A stretch of DNA of 9,868 bases from Acidobacteriota bacterium (lineage in GTDB: Bacteria > Acidobacteriota > Terriglobia > UBA7540). The translations under genes and the position numbers were made by a program. Positions 1 to 6,720 of this stretch are shown piece after piece. Below the pieces are notes generated by a model. The model searched no databases and had not been told where the DNA came from. It was given only the letters and a program-made list of their open reading frames with translations. The first letter of the stretch is position 1. Each line of letters starts with the position of its first letter. Where the stretch lies: positions 1 through 9,868 of the forward strand of contig JAJYJL010000184.1 of NCBI GenBank assembly GCA_021789565.1, in the 5' to 3' direction.

Positions 1-3000
1 CTTAACCCCACTCCTCCTGGGGTTCCGGCGTTCAAAACACTGGATGTTCCCGATGCTGCGACCACGACGACGCGGTTATTGCCAGTGTCCGCGATGAAAA
101 TATCCCCCTTGTTATCAACACCGACATCGAGAGGCATGTTCAGTGACGTCCCTCCCGGGGTTCCCACGTTCACAACGCTCGCAACACCCGATGCTGTGAC
201 CTCGATGATGCGGTTACTCCCAACATCAGCCAGGTACAAGTTATTCGCACTGTCCTCTGCCATTCCCGTAGGTGAATTCAGTGTCAGGCTGCCAGTATTC
301 AGAACGATGCCCGCATTGAAGGTAGCTGTAACCTGCGTTGTGGACGTTACTGTGACAGTTGCCGTGTTGGTGGCTGAGGAGTAGTTCGCGTCTCCGGAGT
401 AACTTGCCGTCAGCGTGTCGCTTCCCGTACTGAGCATCCCCGGCGGAATACTGATCGAAGCTGAACCGCTCGCCAACGGAGTCGTTGCCGAAGCATAGCC
501 GCCACCGGTGAGCGTTACTGTGCCTGTGGGGATCGGATTGCCGGTCCCACCGCCGATCGTCACTCCCACCGTCAGTGTTTGGGTTGCAGTAATGTTCGTT
601 GCCGACGGTGTAACCAATACAGATGGCGTGATTGCCGCGGGTAGGGCAGCTGTCACAGTGACAGATGCTGTTCCTGTCGCACTGCTGTAGGTTGAGGAAC
701 TCAAAATATCCGGTGTGTAGGTGGCCGTTAGCGTATCAGTACCGACGCTCAAGGCGCCTGCTGGAATATCAAACGTCGCGCTTCCGCTCGCTAGCGCTAC
801 AACGGTTGAAGTATAGCCACCGCCCGTGATGGACACAGCACCACTGGGCACTGGATTGGTCCCACTTCCAGCCACCGACACTGTGACTGTCAGCGCTTGT
901 GCCGACGTCACGCTCGACGGAGACGGAGACACGGTTACTGCAGGCGCAATCTGGGTTGTGGCAGCCGAGATCTTGCGTACCCGTGAATTGTTGCTATCCG
1001 CGAAGATGAGGTTGCCGCTACTGTCGATCAGAAGTCCCCATGGTTCACTCAACTCGCCTTGCGTCGCCTGTCCACCATCGCCGGAGTAGCCCGCAGATCC
1101 AGTGCCTGCAATCGTCGAGATCGTACCGGTCGTATCCACTTCGCGCAGGACATTGTTAGACAAGTCAGAGAAATAGAGATTTCCTGCGCTGTCGGTGAAA
1201 ACTCCGTAGACATCGCCAATAGATGCTGCTGTCGCAGCACCCCCATCGCCCGAATAGCCAAAAAGGCCATTGCCTGCAACGGTCTGGATGATGCCGGTTG
1301 ATGCTGTGACCTCGCGAATACGATAGTTGTAGGTGTCTGCAATGTACAGATTGCCACTGCTATCCAGCACGATAGCCCAGGGATCGAACAGCTTGGCACT
1401 TGTTGCCGGTCCCCCATCTCCTGCAAATCCGTACTGTTCCACGGTTCCGGCAACGCTTGAGATAGTCCCGGAAGCAGCCGAGACTTCGCGGATGATGCTA
1501 AATACGCTATCGGCTATATAGAGATTGCCGCCCGCATCCACAGCCACGGAACTCGGGAACAAATAAGCTTGCGTGGCGGGACAACCATCGCCAATGCCAT
1601 CGGTTGTGCCTGAGCAAACCGTGATGGTTGAGATCGGCCCACCGGCGACGGTCGTGATGATCCCTGTGGTTGCATCAATTTTTCGCACGGCTTGATTGCC
1701 GAAATCCGCAATGTAGAGATTGCCTGCCGCATCAAACGCCAGCCCCGTCGGAGAATTCAAAGCCGCGCTCGCAGCAGGACCTCCATCGCCGCTGTAGCCC
1801 GCAGCGCCCGTACCCGCAATCTTCGTAATCACTCCACTGCTGGCATTCACCTTCCAGACAATGTTGTTAGCATCTGCGATGTAGAGGTTTCCGGCATGAT
1901 CCTCAGCAACCGCCGAGGGGTTTGCAATGCCGGCGTTGGTTGCCAGGCCGCCTGCGCCAAAATAGTTGCTATATCCATTTCCCGCCACAGTCTGCACATT
2001 GCTGTCGGGCAGAACTTGACGAATTCGCTGGTTGTACGAATCCGCGATGATGAGATTCCCCGTTAACGGATCGACGGCGAGGCCTGAATTGGAACCCAGA
2101 TTAAAATTTGCGGCTGTTGCCGGCCCTCCATCCCCCGAAAATCCACTCTTTCCCGCTATTCCAGCGACCGTGCTGATAATCCCCGAAGAGATCTTGCGGA
2201 CGACGTCATTGCCTGCATCGACAAAGTACAAATTGCTGTAGTTGTCGAGGAAGAGAGTGCCTGGCTCAAAAAGCAGTGCAGCCGTGGAGGGTCCACCATC
2301 GCCGGAATAACCAGACATTGGGGTACCAGTCATATTCGCCTGGCCTGCAATGAGGCGGATTGTTCCATTGGCAATTACACGAATGATGGAAGCCCCACTA
2401 TCCGCAACGAAGATCCTTCCGGAGCTGTCTACTGCGATGCCGTCGGGATAGCCTAGGATAGAAGAGGTTGCTGGGCAGCCATCGCCGTAACCGTCCGTCG
2501 CTGCGGCGCAAATCGTGGGTGTTGGATATGCCCCGGCTACGACGGTGATTGTGCCCGTCGAATCAATCTGCCGAACCAGCCCAAAGCCATCTGTAAAATA
2601 GAGAATTCCATTCTGGGGGCTGAAGGCCAGACCATATACATATCCAAGTTGAGCTTGCGTCGCAGGGCAGCCATCACCCAATGCATCTTTGGCGACGGCA
2701 CAGACAACTCCGCTGGCAGGACCGAGACCTGCAATTGTGCTGATGCTCCCCGTCGAAAGGTTCAGCTTGCGGATGACAAAGTTCAACAGGTCAGCGATAT
2801 AGAGATTTCCCGCGTTGTCAAGGGCCAGAGCTGCCGGGGAGTTTAGAACCGCACTGGTCCCCGGGCCGCCGTCACCGGAATACCCGCCGCTGCCATTTCC
2901 CGCGATCACGGTGACTTTTCCTGACGGGTCGATCTTCAGCACTTCATTGAAACCCTGGGCGGCCATGTAGCTGTTGCCGGAAGCGTCCTGAACAAGTCCC

Positions 3001-3320
3001 GCTGGAAATCCCAGCCCCACGTTAAGCGCCGTTCCGCCATTTTGATTGAAATTGCCCCCGGCGATGGTCGATAGAATGCCCGTTCCATAAGTAGTTGTAG
3101 CTGAGCTCCTGACGCTCTGAGCGCGAAGAGATCGTGACAGAAGATCGCGCCGCATGGAGGGCGGCATAAGCTTCGGCAAAGCGCCTCCAGGCGGTAGGAG
3201 ACCTGGAGACGATGACGTTTGGGAAGTCATGGTGGCCGCTGATCGAAGCTGCTGTGCCAGAGACAACTGAGTTAGGAGAAATGTTGCAACGGTGACAACA
3301 AGCAAAGCCAGCTTCCGCAT
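1..3320 (-). CDS. Secreted NHL-repeat / bacterial Ig-like domain protein (3' end outside the window)
   Basis: Reading leftwards from ATG at 3320-3318 the frame stays open for 1106 codons to the window edge, so the C-terminus is missing. The start is supported by a G-rich ribosome-site-like GGGGGA just upstream and by a clear Sec signal peptide (MRKLALLVVTVATFLLTQLS, then LAQQ, with likely cleavage around residue 22-23). Residues about 24-80 are a low-complexity linker. Residues about 82-790 hold roughly twelve NHL repeats of the form TIAGxGxxGYSGDGGPAT...GLAxDxxGNLYIADxxNxxIRKV. Residues about 791-993 are two Ig-like domains of the Acidobacteria type, with ATYSGDANYSSAT-like ends. Residues 994 onward return to divergent NHL repeats (LADVGSNRIIEV, IADTGNNRVVVV). 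NHL repeats form beta-propellers for protein, glycan or ligand binding; I see no catalytic domain. Export is inferred from the signal peptide; function is unknown. It is transcribed divergently from the regulator at 3834. Confidence 0.93.
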   Translation of the reverse strand, partial: MRKLALLVVTVATFLLTQLSLAQQLRSAATMTSQTSSSPGLLPPGGALPKLMPPSMRRDLLSRSLRAQSVRSSATTTYGTGILSTIAGGNFNQNGGTALNVGLGFPAGLVQDASGNSYMAAQGFNEVLKIDPSGKVTVIAGNGSGGYSGDGGPGTSAVLNSPAALALDNAGNLYIADLLNFVIRKLNLSTGSISTIAGLGPASGVVCAVAKDALGDGCPATQAQLGYVYGLAFSPQNGILYFTDGFGLVRQIDSTGTITVVAGAYPTPTICAAATDGYGDGCPATSSILGYPDGIAVDSSGRIFVADSGASIIRVIANGTIRLIAGQANMTGTPMSGYSGDGGPSTAALLFEPGTLFLDNYSNLYFVDAGNDVVRKISSGIISTVAGIAGKSGFSGDGGPATAANFNLGSNSGLAVDPLTGNLIIADSYNQRIRQVLPDSNVQTVAGNGYSNYFGAGGLATNAGIANPSAVAEDHAGNLYIADANNIVWKVNASSGVITKIAGTGAAGYSGDGGPAASAALNSPTGLAFDAAGNLYIADFGNQAVRKIDATTGIITTVAGGPISTITVCSGTTDGIGDGCPATQAYLFPSSVAVDAGGNLYIADSVFSIIREVSAASGTISSVAGTVEQYGFAGDGGPATSAKLFDPWAIVLDSSGNLYIADTYNYRIREVTASTGIIQTVAGNGLFGYSGDGGAATAASIGDVYGVFTDSAGNLYFSDLSNNVLREVDTTGTISTIAGTGSAGYSGDGGQATQGELSEPWGLLIDSSGNLIFADSNNSRVRKISAATTQIAPAVTVSPSPSSVTSAQALTVTVSVAGSGTNPVPSGAVSITGGGYTSTVVALASGSATFDIPAGALSVGTDTLTATYTPDILSSSTYSSATGTASVTVTAALPAAITPSVLVTPSATNITATQTLTVGVTIGGGTGNPIPTGTVTLTGGGYASATTPLASGSASISIPPGMLSTGSDTLTASYSGDANYSSATNTATVTVTSTTQVTATFNAGIVLNTGSLTLNSPTGMAEDSANNLYLADVGSNRIIEVTASGVASVVNVGTPGGTSLNMPLDVGVDNKGDIFIADTGNNRVVVVAASGTSSVLNAGTPGGVGL
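335..950 (-). repeat. Two tandem bacterial Ig-like domains (coding)
   Basis: Two consecutive modules of about 100 residues align with each other. Each begins with VxVTPS/VTVSPS plus a TLTV strand, has a GNPIPTGTVTLTGGGY-like middle, a GSAxxxIPxGxLSxGxDTLTA segment and a YSSAT...VTVT end. The boundary is near position 645. This matches the Big_3_5-like Ig modules that Acidobacteriota and some other soil bacteria put in exported proteins. They probably act as spacers between the main NHL propellers and the distal NHL repeats. Confidence 0.8.
950..3077 (-). repeat. Twelve tandem NHL repeats (coding) in the secreted protein
   Basis: About twelve units of 55-65 residues follow one another. Most carry an IAG/VAG strand, a GDGGPAT-like turn, then a GNLYIAD strand and an IRKV-like strand. 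Nine use the simple GDGG turn or degenerate forms of it; units 3, 4 and 9 use a longer loop with two cysteines. Twelve units would suit two six-bladed propellers, but that split is my inference. The similarity is at protein level; the DNA has diverged, so these are old internal duplications. Confidence 0.85.
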
Positions 3321-3623
3321 TCGATCCCCCAGATCACGAAAAATGGGCTCGTGCGCGCATAGGCTGCCTGCCTAACCAGCCAATATGCACATGTCCCCGT
3401 ACCACTCTTCAGCGAGTGTTCAGCCCATACATCCGAGTTGCGGCTGCAAGCTGGGTCGAGCGGGCACGATTTTCCGTCTGTGGGCATAAGTTGAGCCGAA
3501 TTACGTTGGATTCTCAACTGACATCAGATGACATTTGCAGGCATGAATTGACGCCAGCGTTCCCCATTTTGGCGCGGCGAATACTAAGGCTTCAGCAAAT
3601 CTCCGTCGCGGCCCTTGCGTCAC

Positions 3624-3638
3624 TGACAATCGGTGTCA
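3624..3638. promoter_or_regulatory. Inverted repeat TGACA-N5-TGTCA
   Basis: TGACAATCGGTGTCA has perfect 5-bp arms around a 5-nt centre. It lies about 28 bp (centre to centre) from the CRP-type palindrome, close to a whole number of helix turns, so the two could form a compound operator. Five-bp arms arise easily by chance, so this is weak alone. Confidence 0.3.
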
Positions 3639-3650
3639 TGAACTGCCCTG

Positions 3651-3666
3651 TGTGATCGGGATCACA
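3651..3666. promoter_or_regulatory. Perfect CRP-type palindrome
   Basis: TGTGATCGGGATCACA has perfect 7-bp arms around a 2-nt centre and fits the TGTGA-N6-TCACA consensus of CRP/FNR-superfamily activators with no mismatch in the ten conserved bases. It starts 183 nt upstream of the regulator ATG at 3834 and ends 331 nt upstream of the NHL gene start. It may serve a CRP-like protein, or be the operator of the adjacent regulator; the sequence alone cannot decide. Confidence 0.6.
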
Positions 3667-3746
3667 TAAAACCAAAGCCGAAACAGATATCCGTGTCCAA
3701 TGATTTGCTCAGGTGGCAGTTACAGTTCGGGACAAACATGGCAGTC

Positions 3747-3774
3747 TTGTCGTTTAATGTTTGAGCAATATTTT
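3747..3774 (+). promoter_or_regulatory. Candidate sigma70-type promoter of the first regulator
   Basis: TTGTCG at 3747-3752 and TATTTT at 3769-3774 are separated by 16 nt in an AT-rich patch, and would give a transcript starting around 3781 with a leader of about 50 nt. Both boxes match the consensus at only four of six positions, so the call is tentative. The CRP-type palindrome would be centred about 120 bp upstream of this start. Confidence 0.35.
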
Positions 3775-3833
3775 ACGAACTTGCCGCCCCACGGACATTG
3801 ATAAGCCAGCAGTTTGGATTTGAGGCCGAGCGG

Positions 3834-5858
3834 ATGGCAGAAGGTCCTCCAGTGACGGATCGTCTGGATTCATGGAAAGAGATTGCTGCCTATGTCGGCC
3901 GCAACGTTCGTACGGTCATCCGCTGGGAGCAGACCCGGGGCTTCCCCGTGCATCGCGTCCCGGGAGGACAGCGGCAAGCCGTCTATGCATGGCGGGATGA
4001 GATTGATGCATGGTTGCAGCAAGGCGACGACGAGACGGATGCTTCGGAAGGACTCGTCCGTCCTCCTGTCGCAGACGTTGTGGAGGCTCCGCCGGTGCAG
4101 CCGGTTCCTCAGAATGCAGTCGAGTCTTGGTCGTTACGAGGGATTTGGGCAGTTTCTGCCCTTGCAGCAGTCGTTATTCTGGCCACAACTGCCTTTACAG
4201 TTCGGGCGTTCACATTCCAACCTGGCATCGAGGTCTCTGGTCTCACTCCACTGACGGACGACGACTCGCTGAAGGATGGCATCGTCACCGATGGCGTCCA
4301 AGCGTATTTCAGCGCCATCCAAGATGGCAAGATGCTCTTGTCATCTGTCCCTGTCTCCGGCGGCCCCATTCGCTTGATCTCGACACCCTTCACGAGTGCC
4401 AGGCCTGAAGCAATCTCTCCCGACGGTAAAGACCTTCTTGTTCTCGTCTGGAATGGGATGGAACAAGAGCGGCAACTTTGGATTGTGCCGGTCAACGGCG
4501 GCAGTCCCCGGCGGGTCGGCGCATTTGTCTGCCATGCGGCGCGATGGTCTCCTGACGGGAATCGAATTGCATTCGCCTATGGGAATTCAATCTATTTCAC
4601 AACACCGTCCGGGACGGCGGTCGAGCAGGTATATACCTTTGCAAGTTCCGTGCACGAACTCTGGTGGCTCTCAGACGGGCAGACGATCCGCTTGGCTTTG
4701 AGCTCGAAAGGGGCGGGACCATTTGCTCTCTGGGGTATGGTCCTGATCGGTAAGGATTCTTCAACTGTTCAGTCGCTTTTCCCTCTCAAGACGCCCATGA
4801 TACCCAGCAGTCATGGGGTTGCCTGGGACAGCAAAGGCGCACTCGCGCTTGTGCTCCGTGGGGACTCGCATGAGAGCAGTCTCTGGGAGATGCGACGCAG
4901 GTGGGGCCTTACCGGGGTGGACTATTCCCAGGCCAAGCTCATGGATATGCCGGGGCCGTCTTCTGAAATCGCGATTGATCCAGCCCACCATCAGCTCCTG
5001 GTTACTTGCCGCACCTCTCTCAGCAGTGACCTGGAGCGTTACGACCCGACGACGAGGAGCTTCACCCACTTTTTGCCGGGCATCTCGGCTCAGGATGTGG
5101 ATTTCTCGCCCGACCGCCAGTGGATTGCCTACGTCGATCCATCAGACCAGAGCCTGTGGATCAGTCACCAGGATGGAAGCGCGCGCAGGCAGCTGGTTAC
5201 GCCGCAGGAGGCGATGGAACTTCCACGCTGGTCACCCGATGGGAAACAGATCGCCTTTATGGCAAGAACCAAAGAAAAGGCCTGGAGGATCTACTTGATC
5301 CGGCCGGCAGGCGGCCCGATGGAGGAAGCTTCCTCGGGAACGGACCAGCAGGGTGCTCCCACATGGTCTCCGGACGGAAAGTGGCTCGCCTATGGAACGG
5401 TCGATTGCGAGGAGGCGGGAAATTGCGTGATTCGGCGCATCAACATCGACACAGCACAGGAACTGCTCATCCCGGGTTCCGAGGACCTGGGGACTGCGAG
5501 ATGGTCACCGGATGGTCGCTTCCTTGCAGCGCTTCGCACGGCAAAGCAGGAGGTGTGGCTCTACGATATCGCCGGGCACCAGTGGCGCAGGATCGCAGTC
5601 GGAGTGAGCGGGAATGATCTGAGTTGGTCCCCGGACTCCAAGTACGTATTTGCCAGTGTGCCGACGGGAGATCATCCTGCGATCCTCCGCATTGCGCTCA
5701 AGGACAACAAGGCGGAGCCATTTGTGGATTTGTCTTCAATGGTCCGAGTCCCGGGGGATATCTCGACCTGGTTCACGCTGACCCCGGACCACGCGGTGCT
5801 TCTGCTGCGTTACATCAATACATGGGAGATCTATTCCATGCATTACTCCGGGGACTGA
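3834..5858 (+). CDS. Membrane-anchored HTH-PD40 beta-propeller transcriptional regulator (first paralogue)
   Basis: 674 residues from ATG at 3834. A TTG at 3798 in the same frame would add 12 residues, but ATG 3834 has GAGG 8 nt upstream and makes the N-terminus (MAEGPPVTDR) align without a gap to the paralogue (MTESSSFTDR). Residues about 9-62 are an AlpA/MerR-like helix-turn-helix (DSWKEIAAYVGRNVRTVIRW, then PVHRVPGGQRQAVYAW). Residues about 63-101 are an acidic, Pro-rich linker. Residues about 102-124 are one hydrophobic helix (IWAVSALAAVVILATTAF). The remainder holds about eight PD40/TolB-like blades with WSPDGK motifs (for example RWSPDGKQIAFMA, TWSPDGKWLAYG, RWSPDGRFLAAL). By analogy with ToxR/CadC, the N-terminus should be cytoplasmic and bind DNA while the propeller senses a signal outside the membrane. 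The ligand is unknown. It is divergent from the NHL protein and followed by a paralogue 862 bp downstream. Confidence 0.93.
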   Translation: MAEGPPVTDRLDSWKEIAAYVGRNVRTVIRWEQTRGFPVHRVPGGQRQAVYAWRDEIDAWLQQGDDETDASEGLVRPPVADVVEAPPVQPVPQNAVESWSLRGIWAVSALAAVVILATTAFTVRAFTFQPGIEVSGLTPLTDDDSLKDGIVTDGVQAYFSAIQDGKMLLSSVPVSGGPIRLISTPFTSARPEAISPDGKDLLVLVWNGMEQERQLWIVPVNGGSPRRVGAFVCHAARWSPDGNRIAFAYGNSIYFTTPSGTAVEQVYTFASSVHELWWLSDGQTIRLALSSKGAGPFALWGMVLIGKDSSTVQSLFPLKTPMIPSSHGVAWDSKGALALVLRGDSHESSLWEMRRRWGLTGVDYSQAKLMDMPGPSSEIAIDPAHHQLLVTCRTSLSSDLERYDPTTRSFTHFLPGISAQDVDFSPDRQWIAYVDPSDQSLWISHQDGSARRQLVTPQEAMELPRWSPDGKQIAFMARTKEKAWRIYLIRPAGGPMEEASSGTDQQGAPTWSPDGKWLAYGTVDCEEAGNCVIRRINIDTAQELLIPGSEDLGTARWSPDGRFLAALRTAKQEVWLYDIAGHQWRRIAVGVSGNDLSWSPDSKYVFASVPTGDHPAILRIALKDNKAEPFVDLSSMVRVPGDISTWFTLTPDHAVLLLRYINTWEIYSMHYSGD

Positions 5859-6068
5859 CCACTACGAGTCGATGGCGCGCCAAGGATGCAGTCCACTTTC
5901 CTTCGCGCAGGTTTGTGGCAGATCACGCATCTTCCAGGCGACGGCACAGGACAACGGACTTCCCTCAACTGTTTGAGAGCGCTGTGTGCGAATCAGGAGT
6001 TTTGCGTCTTCCAGCAGGTTCAGGCCCCGGGATTCTCGACGCCAGAAGAGCAGGCCTCAGGAGGTGCA

Positions 6069-6159
6069 AGCGGCCAGGCGCGAAGCCGCTCCTGCCAGCG
6101 TGAGCTTCGTGCGGGCGCTTCGGCCAGTTGCCAAAAGGCTGGATCCGTCGAAGCTCACG
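6069..6159. repeat. Composite inverted-repeat element, REP-like or structured RNA candidate
   Basis: Two adjacent dyads. AGCGGC at 6069-6074 pairs with GCCGCT at 6085-6090 across 10 nt. CGTGAGCTTCG at 6099-6109 pairs perfectly over 11 bp with CGAAGCTCACG at 6149-6159. The 39-nt interval between those arms has its own smaller stem, CCAG(TTG)CC-AAAA-GGCTGG. A nested stem-loop next to a second hairpin in a gap without genes resembles repetitive extragenic palindromes, but only one copy is in the window, so the repetitive nature is unproven. Confidence 0.45.
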
Positions 6160-6400
6160 GGGCCTTCGTGCCGATAGTAAGTTGTGTCGAAAGCCTTCCA
6201 CGCTCTCCCCTCGTTTGCATCCTTTCCCGCGCTGACCAGCCCGCGCCCCCTTATATACAGATAGAACTGGTGTCAGCGCGAAGCCGAAAGAGCCTCGACG
6301 GTTGTGCGCAGGAACGAACCTTGGGCCAGTGCCGGAAATTCCGCCCTGCCCTGGCGTTTCGCAGCGCGGCAGCGTCGGCCCGTCCACGGCGCGCCGTCCG

Positions 6401-6427
6401 GGACCGGACTGTTATCGATTCCGGTCC
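6401..6427. repeat. Inverted repeat GGACCGGA-N11-TCCGGTCC
   Basis: Perfect 8-bp arms (6401-6408 and 6420-6427) around an 11-nt AT-rich loop give a stable GC-rich hairpin. No run of T follows on the plus strand and none on the minus strand, so it is not a typical intrinsic terminator. It lies immediately after the 12-bp palindrome ACGGCGCGCCGT. Confidence 0.45.
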
Positions 6428-6540
6428 ATCAAATTGAGGCGCCTTCCCAATGCGCCCAGCTCTTTGGAATGAGGAACTCAATCGAGAGCAGGGTGATCCG
6501 GCGTTGAATTGGCGACTATGAAGACATATTTCGCACATGT

Positions 6541-6557
6541 GTGACCCCTCGGGTCAC
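6541..6557. promoter_or_regulatory. Inverted repeat upstream of the second regulator, possible operator
   Basis: GTGACCCCTCGGGTCAC has perfect 7-bp arms around a 3-nt centre and is preceded by T, giving TGTGACC...GGGTCACG. It begins 181 nt upstream of the start of the second regulator (counting from the T at 6540), close to the 183 nt seen for the dyad of the first. It shares the GTGTGAYC...GGRTCAC pattern, but the centre is longer, so it is not a standard CRP site. Autoregulation or a common regulator is inferred. Confidence 0.45.
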
Positions 6558-6613
6558 GCCCGTGTAACAGGCTGGTATTTATCAAAATCACTTTTCTTTC
6601 CGTGAGGCGTAGG

Positions 6614-6619
6614 TATACT
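6614..6619 (+). promoter_or_regulatory. Candidate -10 box of the second regulator
   Basis: TATACT matches five of six bases of the sigma70 -10 consensus in an AT-rich patch. The sequence 16-18 nt upstream (around CTTTTC at 6591) is a poor -35 box, which would fit an activator-dependent promoter. A start near 6626 would give a leader of about 95 nt and place the dyad at 6541-6557 about 77 bp upstream. Confidence 0.35.
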
Positions 6620-6720
6620 GACTCAAATTCCCGGAACCGACACCGGTAGGCATTCGATGACATTGCGTGTTATCTGCCCTTTCTCGGCGATTGTGGACTC
6701 CCGGTGCATGAGGTAGGGTT

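Larger units (their letters stand above)
3321..3833. other. Divergent intergenic region
   Basis: About 510 bases separate the start of the secreted NHL protein (minus) from the start of the first HTH-PD40 regulator (plus). No convincing gene lies inside it; short open frames at 3272-3517 (minus) and 3416-3655 (plus) have no recognisable protein features. It must carry both promoters. It holds a direct repeat TGACAT-N4-TGACAT at 3519-3534, a dyad at 3624-3638, a perfect CRP-type palindrome at 3651-3666 and a sigma70-like promoter candidate at 3747-3774. Confidence 0.8.
5859..6720. other. 862-bp gap with clustered inverted repeats, no credible gene
   Basis: The gap separates two same-strand paralogues and is long for this window. 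Open frames exist (5886-6437 plus; 5965-6387 minus), but their translations are low-complexity, rich in Arg/Ala/Ser/Gly, and show no domain, as expected from GC-rich non-coding DNA. It contains inverted repeats at 6069-6090, 6099-6159, 6401-6427 and 6541-6557, plus the 12-bp palindrome ACGGCGCGCCGT at 6386-6397. The part after about 6500 becomes AT-rich and should hold the promoter of the second regulator. Confidence 0.75.

Noticed and set aside
950..3077. Regularly spaced similar segments that could suggest a CRISPR array or DNA tandem repeat
   Set aside because: The period is about 165-195 bp, similarity is at protein level, and the frame is open throughout; these are NHL repeats of one gene.
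1..3100. Many plus-strand frames of 60-134 codons opposite the NHL gene
   Set aside because: They are antisense shadows of a long, domain-rich minus-strand frame.
3335..3375. Possible minus-strand promoter for the NHL gene (TTGGCT, 16 nt, TATGCG)
   Set aside because: Both boxes are weak and other equally poor pairs exist in the region, so no promoter can be assigned.
3798..3833. TTG start at 3798 adding 12 residues to the first regulator
   Set aside because: No good ribosome site precedes it, and ATG 3834 has GAGG at proper spacing and gives exact N-terminal alignment with the paralogue.
5873..5882. TGGCGCGCCA palindrome just after the first regulator
   Set aside because: Short self-complementary GC words are frequent at this composition; no further structure is attached.
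5965..6387. Minus-strand frame of 140 codons in the same gap
   Set aside because: Arg/Gly/Pro-rich translation with no recognisable motif; best explained by GC-rich non-coding DNA.
5886..6437. Plus-strand frame of 183 codons in the gap between the regulators
   Set aside because: The translation is low in hydrophobic pattern, rich in Ser/Arg/Ala/Cys with no domain, and it crosses several strong inverted repeats.
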